Assembly (NCBI GenBank): GCA_021792355.1 | Contig: JAJYUV010000001.1 | Coordinates: 186,001-250,000 of the forward strand | Reading direction: 5' to 3' | Origin: Thermoplasmata archaeon | GTDB lineage: Archaea; Thermoplasmatota; Thermoplasmata; Thermoplasmatales; GCA-001856825 | DNA: 64,000 nt | Shown here: positions 25,202 to 34,497 of the stretch, in pieces | Numbering within the stretch: the stretch's first letter is position 1 | Layout of the letters: each line of letters begins with the position of its first letter | The notes under the pieces: model-generated | What the model saw: the letters and a program-made list of their open reading frames with translations, nothing else | Told to the model about the DNA's origin: nothing | Databases searched by the model: none | Program-made: the position numbers and the translations under genes

Positions 25202-26302
25202 TCACTTCACCACCTTAACAGTTTCTTTTATTGCATCCATCATGTCAGAATATGACTCAATTCCATTGTCCCTCAGTATCTTTCGACCCAAGTCCTCATT
25301 GACTCCGGAGAGCCGGACAACGATTGGGACGTGGATACCCACACGCTTCTTCGCTTCTGCAATTCCGTTTGCTACAGTGTCGCAGTGTGTAACTCCCCCG
25401 AATATGTTTATAAGTATTCCCCTGATCTTGGCCTCCTTCAGGATCTGAAACGCGCCGACAACTTTTTCGACATCATCACTTCCACCCAGGTCCAGGAAAT
25501 TCTTCGGCTTCAATCCCATCAGGGTGAGTCCGTCTAAGGTGGCCATGGTTAGGCCTGCTCCATTCGCTATGACGCCAATATCACCGCCAAGTTCGACTAG
25601 TGCATATCCTTTCTTAAACGCTAGCTCCTCTAGATCCGTCCTCTCCGCAGGATTCTCGGAAAGGTCCTTGTGCCTAAAGAGTGAATCCGAATCAACCACT
25701 ATCTTTGCATCCCCAGCGATCATTCTTCCATCCTTCAGGACGGTCAAAGGATTTATCTCTACAAGTTCACAGTCATACCCTTCGTAGAGTGCATATATTC
25801 TGGATAGAATTTCCTGGAACTGTTTTGATTCCTCAGGAACTAGACCCAGCCTAAATGCCACTTCCCTTCCTATGAATTGAGAATATCCTATTATCGGATC
25901 GATCCAGTACTTGACTATTTTTGCATCCGGTACGTCTTCTATCTCCATCCCGCCCGATGTTGAAGCTATTATGATAGGTCTCTTGGAACTCCTGTCCAGG
26001 GTGACCGAGAGATAGTATTCCTTAGAGATGTCCAGTTTTTCTTCCAGCAGTAGACTCCTGACCTTAAGGCCTTTTATGCTCATTCCCAAGATCTCTTTCC
26101 CCTTTTCCTTCAGCTCTTCCAGGTTATTCGCGAACTTTATGCCTCCGGCTTTTCCTCTCCCTCCAGTTAAAACCTGCGCCTTCACAACTACTGGAAATCT
26201 GTCTGATCCAAGTTCAGACTCATTTGCCACGAATTTCCCAGATGGAATTGGTATGGCGTACTTCTTAAAAAGTTCCTTGGCTTGATATTCGTAAAGATTC
26301 AT
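25202..26302 (-). CDS. sucC: Succinyl-CoA synthetase beta subunit
   Basis: About 366 residues. ATP-grasp domain (QAKELFKKYAIPIPSG, KAQVLTGGRGKAGGI) followed by a CoA-ligase domain with the NIFGGVTHCDTVANGI loop that receives phosphate from the alpha subunit. ATG at 26302 is preferred over a TTG two codons earlier because family members begin MNLYEYQAK. First gene of sucC-sucD-argF. Nucleotide specificity (ATP or GTP) is not decided. Confidence 0.96.
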   Translation of the reverse strand: MNLYEYQAKELFKKYAIPIPSGKFVANESELGSDRFPVVVKAQVLTGGRGKAGGIKFANNLEELKEKGKEILGMSIKGLKVRSLLLEEKLDISKEYYLSVTLDRSSKRPIIIASTSGGMEIEDVPDAKIVKYWIDPIIGYSQFIGREVAFRLGLVPEESKQFQEILSRIYALYEGYDCELVEINPLTVLKDGRMIAGDAKIVVDSDSLFRHKDLSENPAERTDLEELAFKKGYALVELGGDIGVIANGAGLTMATLDGLTLMGLKPKNFLDLGGSDDVEKVVGAFQILKEAKIRGILINIFGGVTHCDTVANGIAEAKKRVGIHVPIVVRLSGVNEDLGRKILRDNGIESYSDMMDAIKETVKVVK

Positions 26303-26343
26303 TAACAATCCACTCGAGATGTTAGGATATTATAAATCAGTTA

Positions 26344-28701
26344 TCATTTTGTAGCTCTTTGAACCATTTTTTCGTTTATCTCCAGTCTCTCCATTCCGTT
26401 CCTAATCGCCCTTGCAGCCTCAGGAATATTCTGGTTGCTCAGGAACTCATCCACTATGCTCCTGTTTCCGATTCCTCCGAACGCGATGAGTTCTTCCACA
26501 TACCTAGAAACTGTGCTGCTGCCAACAAAAATTTCCCTAACTCCGTTGATATTATCAGAACTCCACTTCCACAGGTCCCTTCTGTAGTTTCTATTTGAGA
26601 TGGCCTCGAACAGAGAATATATGAAGTTTCCACGGTATTCCGGTTTTGATTTTACAAAGTCGAGGAATTGAGTGACCTCTTCATTTTTTGGTAGGTGAAC
26701 CATAGCGTTCATTGCCCTTATAGATTCCATATCGTTTACTGGGCTCTTGACCATGGTCCAGAGTGCTTCCTTATTGTATTCTTCGATTGCCGCCGAAATT
26801 AAAACGGCGGTCCTCTCTTCTGCGGAGACGCTCGAATAGTTGCTCAGTTTAGTTTTTTCTGTAGACCTGAAGTCGCTATCCTTCAAAGCAAGTCCCGTCA
26901 GTACCCTCTCGAGTATCACTTTAGAGTTCTCGTCCTGGCCGCTCCTGAAAATAGCTTCTTTGTCCCTTAGGTAACGGACGAATACCGAATTAAGCTGCTC
27001 TGAATCAAGAATGTTGACGAGTTCCGAGAGTACATCCTGCAGTCTGAGAACTACGCTGTATTCATTTCTGTACTTCACCTTGTCCATTAATGACATAAAC
27101 TGAGGTAGATCTATCATGCCTGACATCAGGAATGCATAATAATCATCTATCGTCTTCATTACAAACTCCGGGGATGACTCAGTTGTAAGCATTTTATCGA
27201 TAAGGTTACCTTCGAACATAACTCTGTAATAGCCTTCTCCGTTCGGGTTGATCTTCAATCCCTCGACATTCCTGATTTTTCCCTGCTTTTTCTTCAGGAG
27301 CATTTTCCTTCTCCCACCAGGTCTTTCAAGGAACAGCGGTATCTGCCACAAGTAGGGGTCATCGTTGCTCAGGTAGGAGAACTTTTTCTGACTGATTTGC
27401 ATGACTCCGTTCTCCTCACTGATTCTTATGAGCGGGAACCCTCCCTTCTCCAACCAGGACTTCATCAAACTGCTCACGTCAATGCCGCTTGCTGCAGAAA
27501 GAGATGACCAGAGGTCTTCCCCTGTTGCGTTTGAATACTCGTGACTTTTCAGATACTGATAGATTCCCTCCCTATATTTTCCCTCACCGATGTACTGCTC
27601 TGTCATTCTCAGGATAGAAGCACCCTTTCCATAACTGATATCGTCGAATATTTCGGATATTTCCTCTGGGTTTTTCACTTCCACTCTGATCGGGTGTGTA
27701 GAAAGCAGTCCGTCCTTTCTCATAGATGACAGGGTCTCCTCCCTCTGGAAATCTTCCCACAGGTTCCAGTCCCTGTGAATCTTGGAAAGTATCTTGTAAC
27801 CAACGAAGGTGGCAAATGATTCGTTGAGCCATAAGTCATCCCACCATTTCATAGTGACAAGGTCTCCAAACCACTGGTGTGCAAATTCGTGAGATACGAC
27901 GTACCCTACCTGCTTTTTGAACCTGAAACTTGTGGAATCATTGACGAGCAGTGCAATCTCCCTAAATGTTATGGCTCCCCAATTTTCCATCGCACCGGCG
28001 CCAAATTGTGGAAGAGCTATAAGGTGCATCTTTGGAAGCGGGAATTTGATCTTGTAATAAGCTTCATACTTCCTGAAAAGTTTGCTTAGGAGGTTTAGCG
28101 AGAACTTTCCCTCTCTTGCTTTCCCAGGCGACGTAGCGACGTACAGTACTCTGTCATCACTTTTCTTGGAAATGATGTCAAATTTCCCAACGCCCAGGTA
28201 AATGAGGTAAGTTGACATGGGCGGAGTTTCTTCGAATACGAAATGAGATTTCCCATTTCCAACCTCTCGGACGACTGGGTTCGTGTTGAATATAACTTCA
28301 ACCTCGTCATCTACAGTGACTTCAACATTGAATCGCGCTTTTGCAGCTGGTTCATCAATACATGGGAATACAGATCTAGCTCCGGTCGGTTCCATTTGGG
28401 TTGTAATGATGTGGCCTTTTTCATACTTGGCATCGTGAATGCCCATCAGTGATGTTTCAGATACTGACCCCGAGAAATCTACCGATAATTCCTCACCTTG
28501 GGCTGGACCGATGGTCAGTTTCTTATCAATCATTGTAAATGGTACGTCTCTCCCATCAATCTTAGTTGCCGTCACAGAAAGATTCTCGCTATTTAGCTCA
28601 ATATTTCCTGAAAATTTTCCTTTCAAGATTTCAGTACAACTATATTTCAGTTCCTTGAACTTGAAGTCAAATTTCAGGTGATAAGATGCGGGGGTGTTCA
28701 T
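26344..28701 (-). CDS. M1-family aminopeptidase, tricorn interacting factor F2/F3-like
   Basis: 785 residues, the same size as Thermoplasma tricorn factors F2 and F3. Exopeptidase motif GAMENWG at 236-242, zinc site HEFAHQW at 271-277 with the third ligand Glu294 in LNESFATF. The C-terminal half is helical as in the ERAP1-like domain. Such enzymes trim peptides released by the proteasome and the tricorn protease to free amino acids in the cytosol. F2 and F3 differ in side-chain preference, and I cannot tell which this is. Monocistronic. Confidence 0.94.
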   Translation of the reverse strand: MNTPASYHLKFDFKFKELKYSCTEILKGKFSGNIELNSENLSVTATKIDGRDVPFTMIDKKLTIGPAQGEELSVDFSGSVSETSLMGIHDAKYEKGHIITTQMEPTGARSVFPCIDEPAAKARFNVEVTVDDEVEVIFNTNPVVREVGNGKSHFVFEETPPMSTYLIYLGVGKFDIISKKSDDRVLYVATSPGKAREGKFSLNLLSKLFRKYEAYYKIKFPLPKMHLIALPQFGAGAMENWGAITFREIALLVNDSTSFRFKKQVGYVVSHEFAHQWFGDLVTMKWWDDLWLNESFATFVGYKILSKIHRDWNLWEDFQREETLSSMRKDGLLSTHPIRVEVKNPEEISEIFDDISYGKGASILRMTEQYIGEGKYREGIYQYLKSHEYSNATGEDLWSSLSAASGIDVSSLMKSWLEKGGFPLIRISEENGVMQISQKKFSYLSNDDPYLWQIPLFLERPGGRRKMLLKKKQGKIRNVEGLKINPNGEGYYRVMFEGNLIDKMLTTESSPEFVMKTIDDYYAFLMSGMIDLPQFMSLMDKVKYRNEYSVVLRLQDVLSELVNILDSEQLNSVFVRYLRDKEAIFRSGQDENSKVILERVLTGLALKDSDFRSTEKTKLSNYSSVSAEERTAVLISAAIEEYNKEALWTMVKSPVNDMESIRAMNAMVHLPKNEEVTQFLDFVKSKPEYRGNFIYSLFEAISNRNYRRDLWKWSSDNINGVREIFVGSSTVSRYVEELIAFGGIGNRSIVDEFLSNQNIPEAARAIRNGMERLEINEKMVQRATK

Positions 28702-28847
28702 TTTCTCCGATTATGTAAGATGGTATAATTGTTTTTCGATTAGACGTAAGAAGATTAGTCAGAAAACGGAGTCTTTGTTTTATGGTGCTTACGGAGTGGA
28801 AATATATTGTTCCCTGACCATAAGAGACATTTCCAGTTCCTGGAATA

Positions 28848-28868
28848 AGAATAAAAAAGAGAAAAAAA
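28848..28868 (-). terminator. T-rich terminator after the surface protein gene
   Basis: On the minus strand two T-runs (28862-28868 and 28853-28858) follow within 25 bases of the stop codon at 28876; typical of archaeal termination. Confidence 0.5.
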
Positions 28869-28875
28869 GGAGAGT

Positions 28876-30036
28876 TTATTGTTTCCTTGCTCTCTGTCTC
28901 ATGAACACCGCTGCAAGTCCGATCGCAACGATTACCACTATTCCAGTGATTATCAATGCGCTGTATTGGGACATCTGAGTTGTCTGACTAGCCGCATTAG
29001 CTACAGCCAGTTCGTTAGAGGATGTCACCATTGCTTTCCCGTTTGTAGTAATAGCTGCGCTTGGATCAGTTTTCAGTTTCAATGTATAGTTAGAGCCGTT
29101 GTAACTCACAGATGAATTCAGGGAATAGTTCGTGCTTGCGTTATAATAGAATGTAGTACTGTTTGTAGAACTGTGATAAACTCTGGCCCATTGTTGGAGC
29201 GGAACAGAGAAAACATGGAAATCTATTGTCGGGTAGTTCATTACGTGGCTACCGAACCCTTCGCTTGCTAGCAGATTTCCAAGCTGGAAGTTGCCGAACA
29301 CGTTTCCGTCTTCTCCAAAGTTACCAAAGTTCCCAAGCTGATTGACATCCATGTTTGTATTGACGTCAGTTTGCAGGTTGAGTTTTATGCTTGGATCCAT
29401 AAGTTCCAATTTCCCTCTGAACTCACCCATCAGTTGCCCTTGGACCCTGAACGCCCTCCAAGACATGTCAATTACGGTGGTGTTGTTTCCAACCTTTTTC
29501 GTGATATTGGATATCTTTAGATTGAGAGTAAGGTTTCTGAAGACAGTTAGGTTTGTTGAAGATGCAAATGCATGGAGTTGATACTTCAGTGTGGCATTCA
29601 CTACATGCACTGTCGGCATTGTAATATTGGTAGTCGAATTTGTGGTGCTGTTAGTGTTGGAGTTTGAATCTCCCGATGAATTCGTAGAATTGTTGGAATC
29701 CCTCACGTCGTTCCCCGAAGGTATTTGGTCCTGAGAGTGGCTGTCATTCTGGTAGGAATTCTGGTCTTCGTTTTCGTTCATGTTTTGGTCTAGTTGCTGT
29801 ATGCCGGTGGTATTTAGGTAGGACGTCGCATTCATCCATATTACCGTTCCGTTCATTTCATTTGACATGGAGCTATTGCTTGGATACGTATAGTAGAGCA
29901 CGTAGTTGCTGGTTGCATTGACATATCCTACGTTTGTTTTAGTGTTAATAGTTGCATTTATCACCGTCGCTGAACTCAACGGTACCACCATAAGGGCAGC
30001 AACTATAACAAGCGTCAGAATTAGTGCTTTCCTCAT
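28876..30036 (-). CDS. Membrane-anchored surface protein, Asn/Ser/Thr-rich
   Basis: 386 residues, not matched to a known function. N-terminal signal segment (ALILTLVIVAALMVVPLSS), an extracellular part of about 330 residues that is very rich in Asn, Ser and Thr with dozens of N-x-S/T sites, a low-complexity linker around residues 95-140, and a C-terminal membrane segment (SALIITGIVVIVAIGLAAVF) ended by a basic tail RQRARKQ. This is the layout of a type I anchored glycoprotein, suited to the acid-exposed surface of a wall-less archaeon. Monocistronic with its own terminator. Confidence 0.8.
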   Translation of the reverse strand: MRKALILTLVIVAALMVVPLSSATVINATINTKTNVGYVNATSNYVLYYTYPSNSSMSNEMNGTVIWMNATSYLNTTGIQQLDQNMNENEDQNSYQNDSHSQDQIPSGNDVRDSNNSTNSSGDSNSNTNSTTNSTTNITMPTVHVVNATLKYQLHAFASSTNLTVFRNLTLNLKISNITKKVGNNTTVIDMSWRAFRVQGQLMGEFRGKLELMDPSIKLNLQTDVNTNMDVNQLGNFGNFGEDGNVFGNFQLGNLLASEGFGSHVMNYPTIDFHVFSVPLQQWARVYHSSTNSTTFYYNASTNYSLNSSVSYNGSNYTLKLKTDPSAAITTNGKAMVTSSNELAVANAASQTTQMSQYSALIITGIVVIVAIGLAAVFMRQRARKQ

Positions 30037-30108
30037 AGCACTAACACCGGTGCTTATATTAACTAATTATTGGTACAACTTTCAAAAAATAGTACAATCT
30101 TCAAATCT

Positions 30109-31047
30109 CTATGGGTACCTCTCTACGGATTTGATCTCAAGCTGTGATTCCAGCAATTCCTCGTCTTTGACTTTGCCTATCGACTTGAAGAATGAATCCA
30201 GGCTGCTCTTCTCGAAAATCATTGTTACCTTTGACTTTTCTCCGGATATTTCAAGAGAGTAGTTGAATGGCAGGTCGAAATCTGAAAGCTTGTAGGGATC
30301 TATAAGTATGCCTTCTTCCGGAACTATTGCGTGGAACACCTTTACGCCCGACTCACCCTTGTGCACCAGTCTAAACTTTTTAGCCTGTTTCTGAAGTGCG
30401 CTCTCCCACTCGGGGAAATCGCTGTCAACTTCATAGAAAACGTTCAAGAACCCGGCTTTGTCCACGCTCCTTACCGATATTTTTGCCTTAAAGTTCTTGT
30501 TTGATTTTGCGTACCTTAGTGTGAATGAGTTAGTAGGCACCACGTAGAAGACTAGCTTCTTCATTTCCCACCCCTTTTCATTTTCCAGCAACCAGTCCTT
30601 GTCGCTTCGAATGGGTCCAAGATAGTCTATGCTAAAGAAATCCCTCTTCTCGGAGTCCTTGAACACTATCCTCTGCAGTTCTGATGATGACTTGAAGAAC
30701 TTTACTCGCAGGATGATATCGCCTTCAGTCACGAATATGGGGACATCGATTAATGCGTTGTCCACTCTTAGTAGGGAATCGATCATCTCACACACATAGC
30801 ACTCCTCCCCCACTTCTATGGTCACTCCAGCTTTTCTATCAACAAACTCAAACCCTCTAGACCTGATGGCCTTTCTAAGCTCGTCCATTGTTTTGCCTTC
30901 CCTCAGATAGGTAACGACCGCATCCGTCTTTGTTCCTTTGTTATAGAAGTTTAGATAACCATTAAACCCATAGACCTTCGAGAAGTAACTGATGGGTGAT
31001 CTCATGTCCTGAAATCTGACTACCATTTCGCTATCAAATTCTGTCAT
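30109..31047 (-). CDS. Unrecognised protein, 312 residues
   Basis: No known family recognised. Looks cytosolic: no signal or membrane segment. The first part contains a helix (TMDELRKAIRSRGFEF) and a Cys-x-x-Cys pair in EECYVCEM (about residue 90); the remainder alternates strands and helices and is rich in Lys, Phe and Ser. It is divergent from the DUF6015-like/ABCE1 operon. The general size and strand-rich style resemble the protein at 33501, but I see no clear alignment. Confidence 0.75.
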   Translation of the reverse strand: MTEFDSEMVVRFQDMRSPISYFSKVYGFNGYLNFYNKGTKTDAVVTYLREGKTMDELRKAIRSRGFEFVDRKAGVTIEVGEECYVCEMIDSLLRVDNALIDVPIFVTEGDIILRVKFFKSSSELQRIVFKDSEKRDFFSIDYLGPIRSDKDWLLENEKGWEMKKLVFYVVPTNSFTLRYAKSNKNFKAKISVRSVDKAGFLNVFYEVDSDFPEWESALQKQAKKFRLVHKGESGVKVFHAIVPEEGILIDPYKLSDFDLPFNYSLEISGEKSKVTMIFEKSSLDSFFKSIGKVKDEELLESQLEIKSVERYP

Positions 31048-31230
31048 ATGGTTCGTCAGTTTTTCGATAGATTAATATTTTGTGTATTTATAGAACTGGC
31101 AATATCTTCTTTTCCAGAACAAGACCGATTGGGCTTGACGGGAAATCTAGATATCTCATTGTACTTCAAAGAATTTGAATGACTAAGTTTATAAGCTTTT
31201 TTGTACTTCCATGAAAGTCAAGTGAAGCCT

Positions 31231-31647
31231 ATGACTCTAGTAGAACAATCGTTCACAGTTGGACCTATTACAGTTGACCTAATGGCCAGGGCCATTTCGA
31301 ATGGAATGAGCAGGCAAAGCAAGAGAATGAGTGAGCAAGAAGCATATGACATAGCCTTTCACGTTCTAAACTTCTTCGGATACAGCAGGTACGTAATTGA
31401 CAACATGCTGGAGCCAGAAGACAGGGATGCTTTTTACATGCTGGAAGACCTCGGCATTCTGGACACTGAGAGAGAGGAAACTACCCTCTTTGATGGAAGA
31501 GAATGGAGAATCCATTACTGGCTGATCAGACCAGAAAATGTCAGGAAACTTGCCTACAACAATGGAATAAAGAGTGAAGAAGTGGTTTCCAGCGAGTCTA
31601 TGGTCTACGATGGTCTCCCAGACGATGTCTGGAAAATAAAAATATAG
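31231..31647 (+). CDS. DUF6015-like protein upstream of ABCE1
   Basis: 138 residues from the ATG at 31231 (a TTG at 31201 would add 10). N-terminal helices (TVDLMARAISNGMSRQSKRMSEQEAYDIAFHVLNFFG) and a winged-helix-like middle (DRDAFYMLEDLGILDTEREE) ending in a strand IHYWLI. I recall this as DUF6015, a family restricted to Thermoplasmata and relatives; function unknown. It ends 6 bases before ABCE1, so an operon and a possible link with ribosome recycling are likely. An AT-rich TTTATAAGC lies upstream. Confidence 0.75.
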   Translation: MTLVEQSFTVGPITVDLMARAISNGMSRQSKRMSEQEAYDIAFHVLNFFGYSRYVIDNMLEPEDRDAFYMLEDLGILDTEREETTLFDGREWRIHYWLIRPENVRKLAYNNGIKSEEVVSSESMVYDGLPDDVWKIKI

Positions 31648-31653
31648 GTTAAG

Positions 31654-33408
31654 ATGCACGTAGCAGTTATTGACCTGGATAAGTGTCACTTTAAAAATTG
31701 TCGGCAAGAATGCCAGTATTACTGCCCTCCTGTTCGGAATGAAATAATGGCGGTCGACTTCATGGAGAGTGGGTATCCACAGATTCATGAAGAACTTTGT
31801 ATTGGTTGCGGAATATGTGCTCACAGATGCCCCTACGAAGCGATAAAGATTATTGGGGTTCCAGCTAGACAGCAAGGCAAGGAAGTGCACAGGTACGGAA
31901 CGAATGGCTTTGTACTATACGGTTTGCCGTCCCTTGAAATGAAGGGAGTGATTGGATTATTGGGGCAAAATGGGACGGGAAAGACGACCATACTTAATAT
32001 TCTTAACGGCGCCCTCATACCCAACTTTGCTCAATCTGATGGAGACAAAGATAGAGTACTGGAACGTTACAAAGGAACTTACCTCGGTGAATACCTCGCC
32101 AAGGTGTACGCAGATAAGATCAAAATTTCCCTGAAACCACAATACGTAGACTCAATATCAAAACATTTCTCCGGTTTGGTGAGGGATCTCCTGAAGCAGT
32201 ACGGAGATGAAGCCCAGGGTAAACTCGATGAAATGGGCGTAGGAGGAATAATCGACAAAGACGTAAAGTTTCTCTCCGGCGGCGAACTGCAGCTGCTGGC
32301 TATAACTGCTGCATTGCTGAAGCCAGCAGATCTATACTTCTTCGATGAACCTTCCTCATATCTAGACATTTCGCAGAGACTGAAGATAGCAAGTATGCTA
32401 AGAAAGCTCTCAGAATCCAAGAAGGTCATGGTCGTAGAACACGATCTAGCCATATTAGACTTCATGACTGATTACATCTACCTGACCTATGGTGAGGCTA
32501 GAGGATACGGAATAGTCAGCAATTCCTACGTGACAAGACAGGCGATCAACACTTACTTAGAGGGGTATATAAAACAGGAGAACATGAAGTTCAGGGACTA
32601 CGAAATAAAATTCTCAAAGAAGCCCCCAGAAATGGATAAGAGTCTTGTACCTTTTGTCTCTTGGAGTGTCCTGTCAAAAGCGTTTGGCAACTTTCGACTG
32701 ACCACAGACAAGGGGGAACTTAGGCACGGACAGGTTGTCGGGATCATAGGACCAAATTCCACGGGAAAGTCAACATTCGTTAAAATGATGGCAGGCGAGC
32801 TTACCCCAGATAGCGGAGTGATAACTAATCGCGTCAAGACCTCTTTTAAGCCCCAGAGTCCTGAGTCTGATTTCCAGATCCCGGTACTGGAGTTTCTCGA
32901 AAAGAGTCTAGGGGATAGAGTCTCGGAAAATCAATTCAAGAATGATGTGATTCGTCCTTTGAATCTAGAGAATATTGGTGATACGAATGTGTCAGAACTC
33001 TCTGGTGGCGACCTTCAGAAAGTATACATAGCAAAGACACTAGGAAAACAAGCGGACGTATACATCCTTGATGAACCATCAGCCTATCTTGACGCGGATC
33101 AAAGAATGATAGTAGCGAGGATGATAAAGAGATTTGCTGAAAACAACAAGAATGCGGTAATGGTCGTGGACCACGATATCTATTTCATAGACCTTATTTC
33201 AACTTCGCTCATAGTTTTCGCAGGAGAAGGAGGCAAGGAGGGACGATCGTTCGGCCCTCTGAACCTGAAGGATGGCATGAATACTTTTCTCAGGAATCTT
33301 AGTATAACGTTTAGACGCGATGAAAACACGCAAAGACCTAGAATTAACAAGCCAGATTCCAGACTGGACAATGAACAGAGAAAGGTTGGGGAATTCTATT
33401 ACTACTGA
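31654..33408 (+). CDS. Ribosome recycling ATPase ABCE1 (Rli1)
   Basis: 584 residues. Two N-terminal [4Fe-4S] clusters are shown by Cys11, 16, 20, 24 and Cys49, 52, 55, 59. Two ABC ATPase domains follow: Walker A GQNGTGKTT and GPNSTGKST, signatures LSGGELQLL and LSGGDLQKV, Walker B strands ending in FDEPSSYLD and LDEPSAYLD. It splits post-termination ribosomes with aRF1/aPelota. The extreme C terminus is somewhat divergent (RINKPDSRLDNEQRKVGEFYYY). Coupled to the preceding small gene. Confidence 0.97.
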   Translation: MHVAVIDLDKCHFKNCRQECQYYCPPVRNEIMAVDFMESGYPQIHEELCIGCGICAHRCPYEAIKIIGVPARQQGKEVHRYGTNGFVLYGLPSLEMKGVIGLLGQNGTGKTTILNILNGALIPNFAQSDGDKDRVLERYKGTYLGEYLAKVYADKIKISLKPQYVDSISKHFSGLVRDLLKQYGDEAQGKLDEMGVGGIIDKDVKFLSGGELQLLAITAALLKPADLYFFDEPSSYLDISQRLKIASMLRKLSESKKVMVVEHDLAILDFMTDYIYLTYGEARGYGIVSNSYVTRQAINTYLEGYIKQENMKFRDYEIKFSKKPPEMDKSLVPFVSWSVLSKAFGNFRLTTDKGELRHGQVVGIIGPNSTGKSTFVKMMAGELTPDSGVITNRVKTSFKPQSPESDFQIPVLEFLEKSLGDRVSENQFKNDVIRPLNLENIGDTNVSELSGGDLQKVYIAKTLGKQADVYILDEPSAYLDADQRMIVARMIKRFAENNKNAVMVVDHDIYFIDLISTSLIVFAGEGGKEGRSFGPLNLKDGMNTFLRNLSITFRRDENTQRPRINKPDSRLDNEQRKVGEFYYY

Positions 33409-33500
33409 TTGAAAGCAATTGGTGATGAACTGGCAAGACGCTCTTCACCTTGAAGCCTTGAGACCAATAAATTATATACGAAGGTTGTTTGATGCTATAA

Positions 33501-34343
33501 ATGCTTGAAGCGATCGACCTGCGCCTCGATATGAGCCTATCTATGTCCGCAAGAATTGGTGACATGAATCTACCTATTTTGGAAGATCAGATGAAGTCCG
33601 TACCGATGAGCATCTATCTTCGTGGTAAAGAGACAGCCTTCAACTTCTTTTTAGACAGTGCATCCGTCGACAGGGTTGCCCTGTTAGAGAACCTCAGCCC
33701 GGTTTATTACGGGAGTTTTGTCATGATAACTCAGAAGGTCGAACTCCCAGCGATCAGGCTCATATACCAGAATATTTCGTCGGTTCCTTCCATGATCCTT
33801 AATCGTTTTTACACCCTGAATGGAGAGCTTCTTGTTGAATACAGATTTCACCAATCGGATCTAAAGAATGTTTCTAACCTCGCGAAAACTCTTGTTTCTA
33901 TAGGTAAGGATGTCAGGGTCACCAGAATTGGTAAATCAAGGGGAGTGAAGAATGGACTGGATGAGATCGATGCAAATTTTCCCCTCTCAGTGGTTCGGTT
34001 CCGATATAAGGAGGAACCCACTGGTGATGAGACAATAGAGTGGAGGGGGGTTTCCGATCCCTTTGGGGCAGTTTCTTATGGGAGTAAGGCAACGGATAAT
34101 GTAATGCGGATAGACTTCTCAAAGAGTGCAATAAATCCTTTGTTCAGAATACTCTTGAAAGACCAGATTCAGCCTGTGACATATTTTGAGGAATACAACG
34201 GGTCGGCGGTCAAGTCAACCGTTATCATTCCGTCCCTTCTTACGAAATCGTTCTTGGTCCGATTCTTCAACTTTGGCCAGGATATGGAAGGCCTGCAACT
34301 GGAGTGGATAGCTCCTTACTCGAAGGTAAAAGAAGATCTGTAG
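33501..34343 (+). CDS. Unrecognised protein, 280 residues
   Basis: No family recognised. Predominantly strand-rich with hydrophobic-polar alternation (VPMSIYLRGKETAFNFFLD, VVRFRYKEEPTG) and no membrane segment, signal peptide or catalytic motif. An AATTATATAC box 22-31 bases before the ATG supports this start and separate transcription from ABCE1. It lies between ABCE1 and the thiolase-like gene but neither neighbour is obviously related. It could be a regulatory or binding protein; nothing more can be said. Confidence 0.75.
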   Translation: MLEAIDLRLDMSLSMSARIGDMNLPILEDQMKSVPMSIYLRGKETAFNFFLDSASVDRVALLENLSPVYYGSFVMITQKVELPAIRLIYQNISSVPSMILNRFYTLNGELLVEYRFHQSDLKNVSNLAKTLVSIGKDVRVTRIGKSRGVKNGLDEIDANFPLSVVRFRYKEEPTGDETIEWRGVSDPFGAVSYGSKATDNVMRIDFSKSAINPLFRILLKDQIQPVTYFEEYNGSAVKSTVIIPSLLTKSFLVRFFNFGQDMEGLQLEWIAPYSKVKEDL

Positions 34344-34497
34344 GCTCCTTGACAACCTCTTACTTAGTTCTATATTTTCATCGTCACACGCTATAGAATT
34401 CTTTCAGTCTCTATTTGAATACTGGACGATAGTACCTCAAAAATGGTTTCTAAACAAAATATTAATAACGTTTGTCTGCTAGCCGAATGGTGATTAT

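Noticed and set aside
32079..32465. 128-codon minus-strand frame within ABCE1
   Set aside because: Fully antisense to the first ATPase domain; no independent support.
30109..34343. Homology between the two unrecognised proteins at 30.1-31.0 and 33.5-34.3 kb
   Set aside because: Similar size and strand-rich style, but no shared motif could be aligned by eye.
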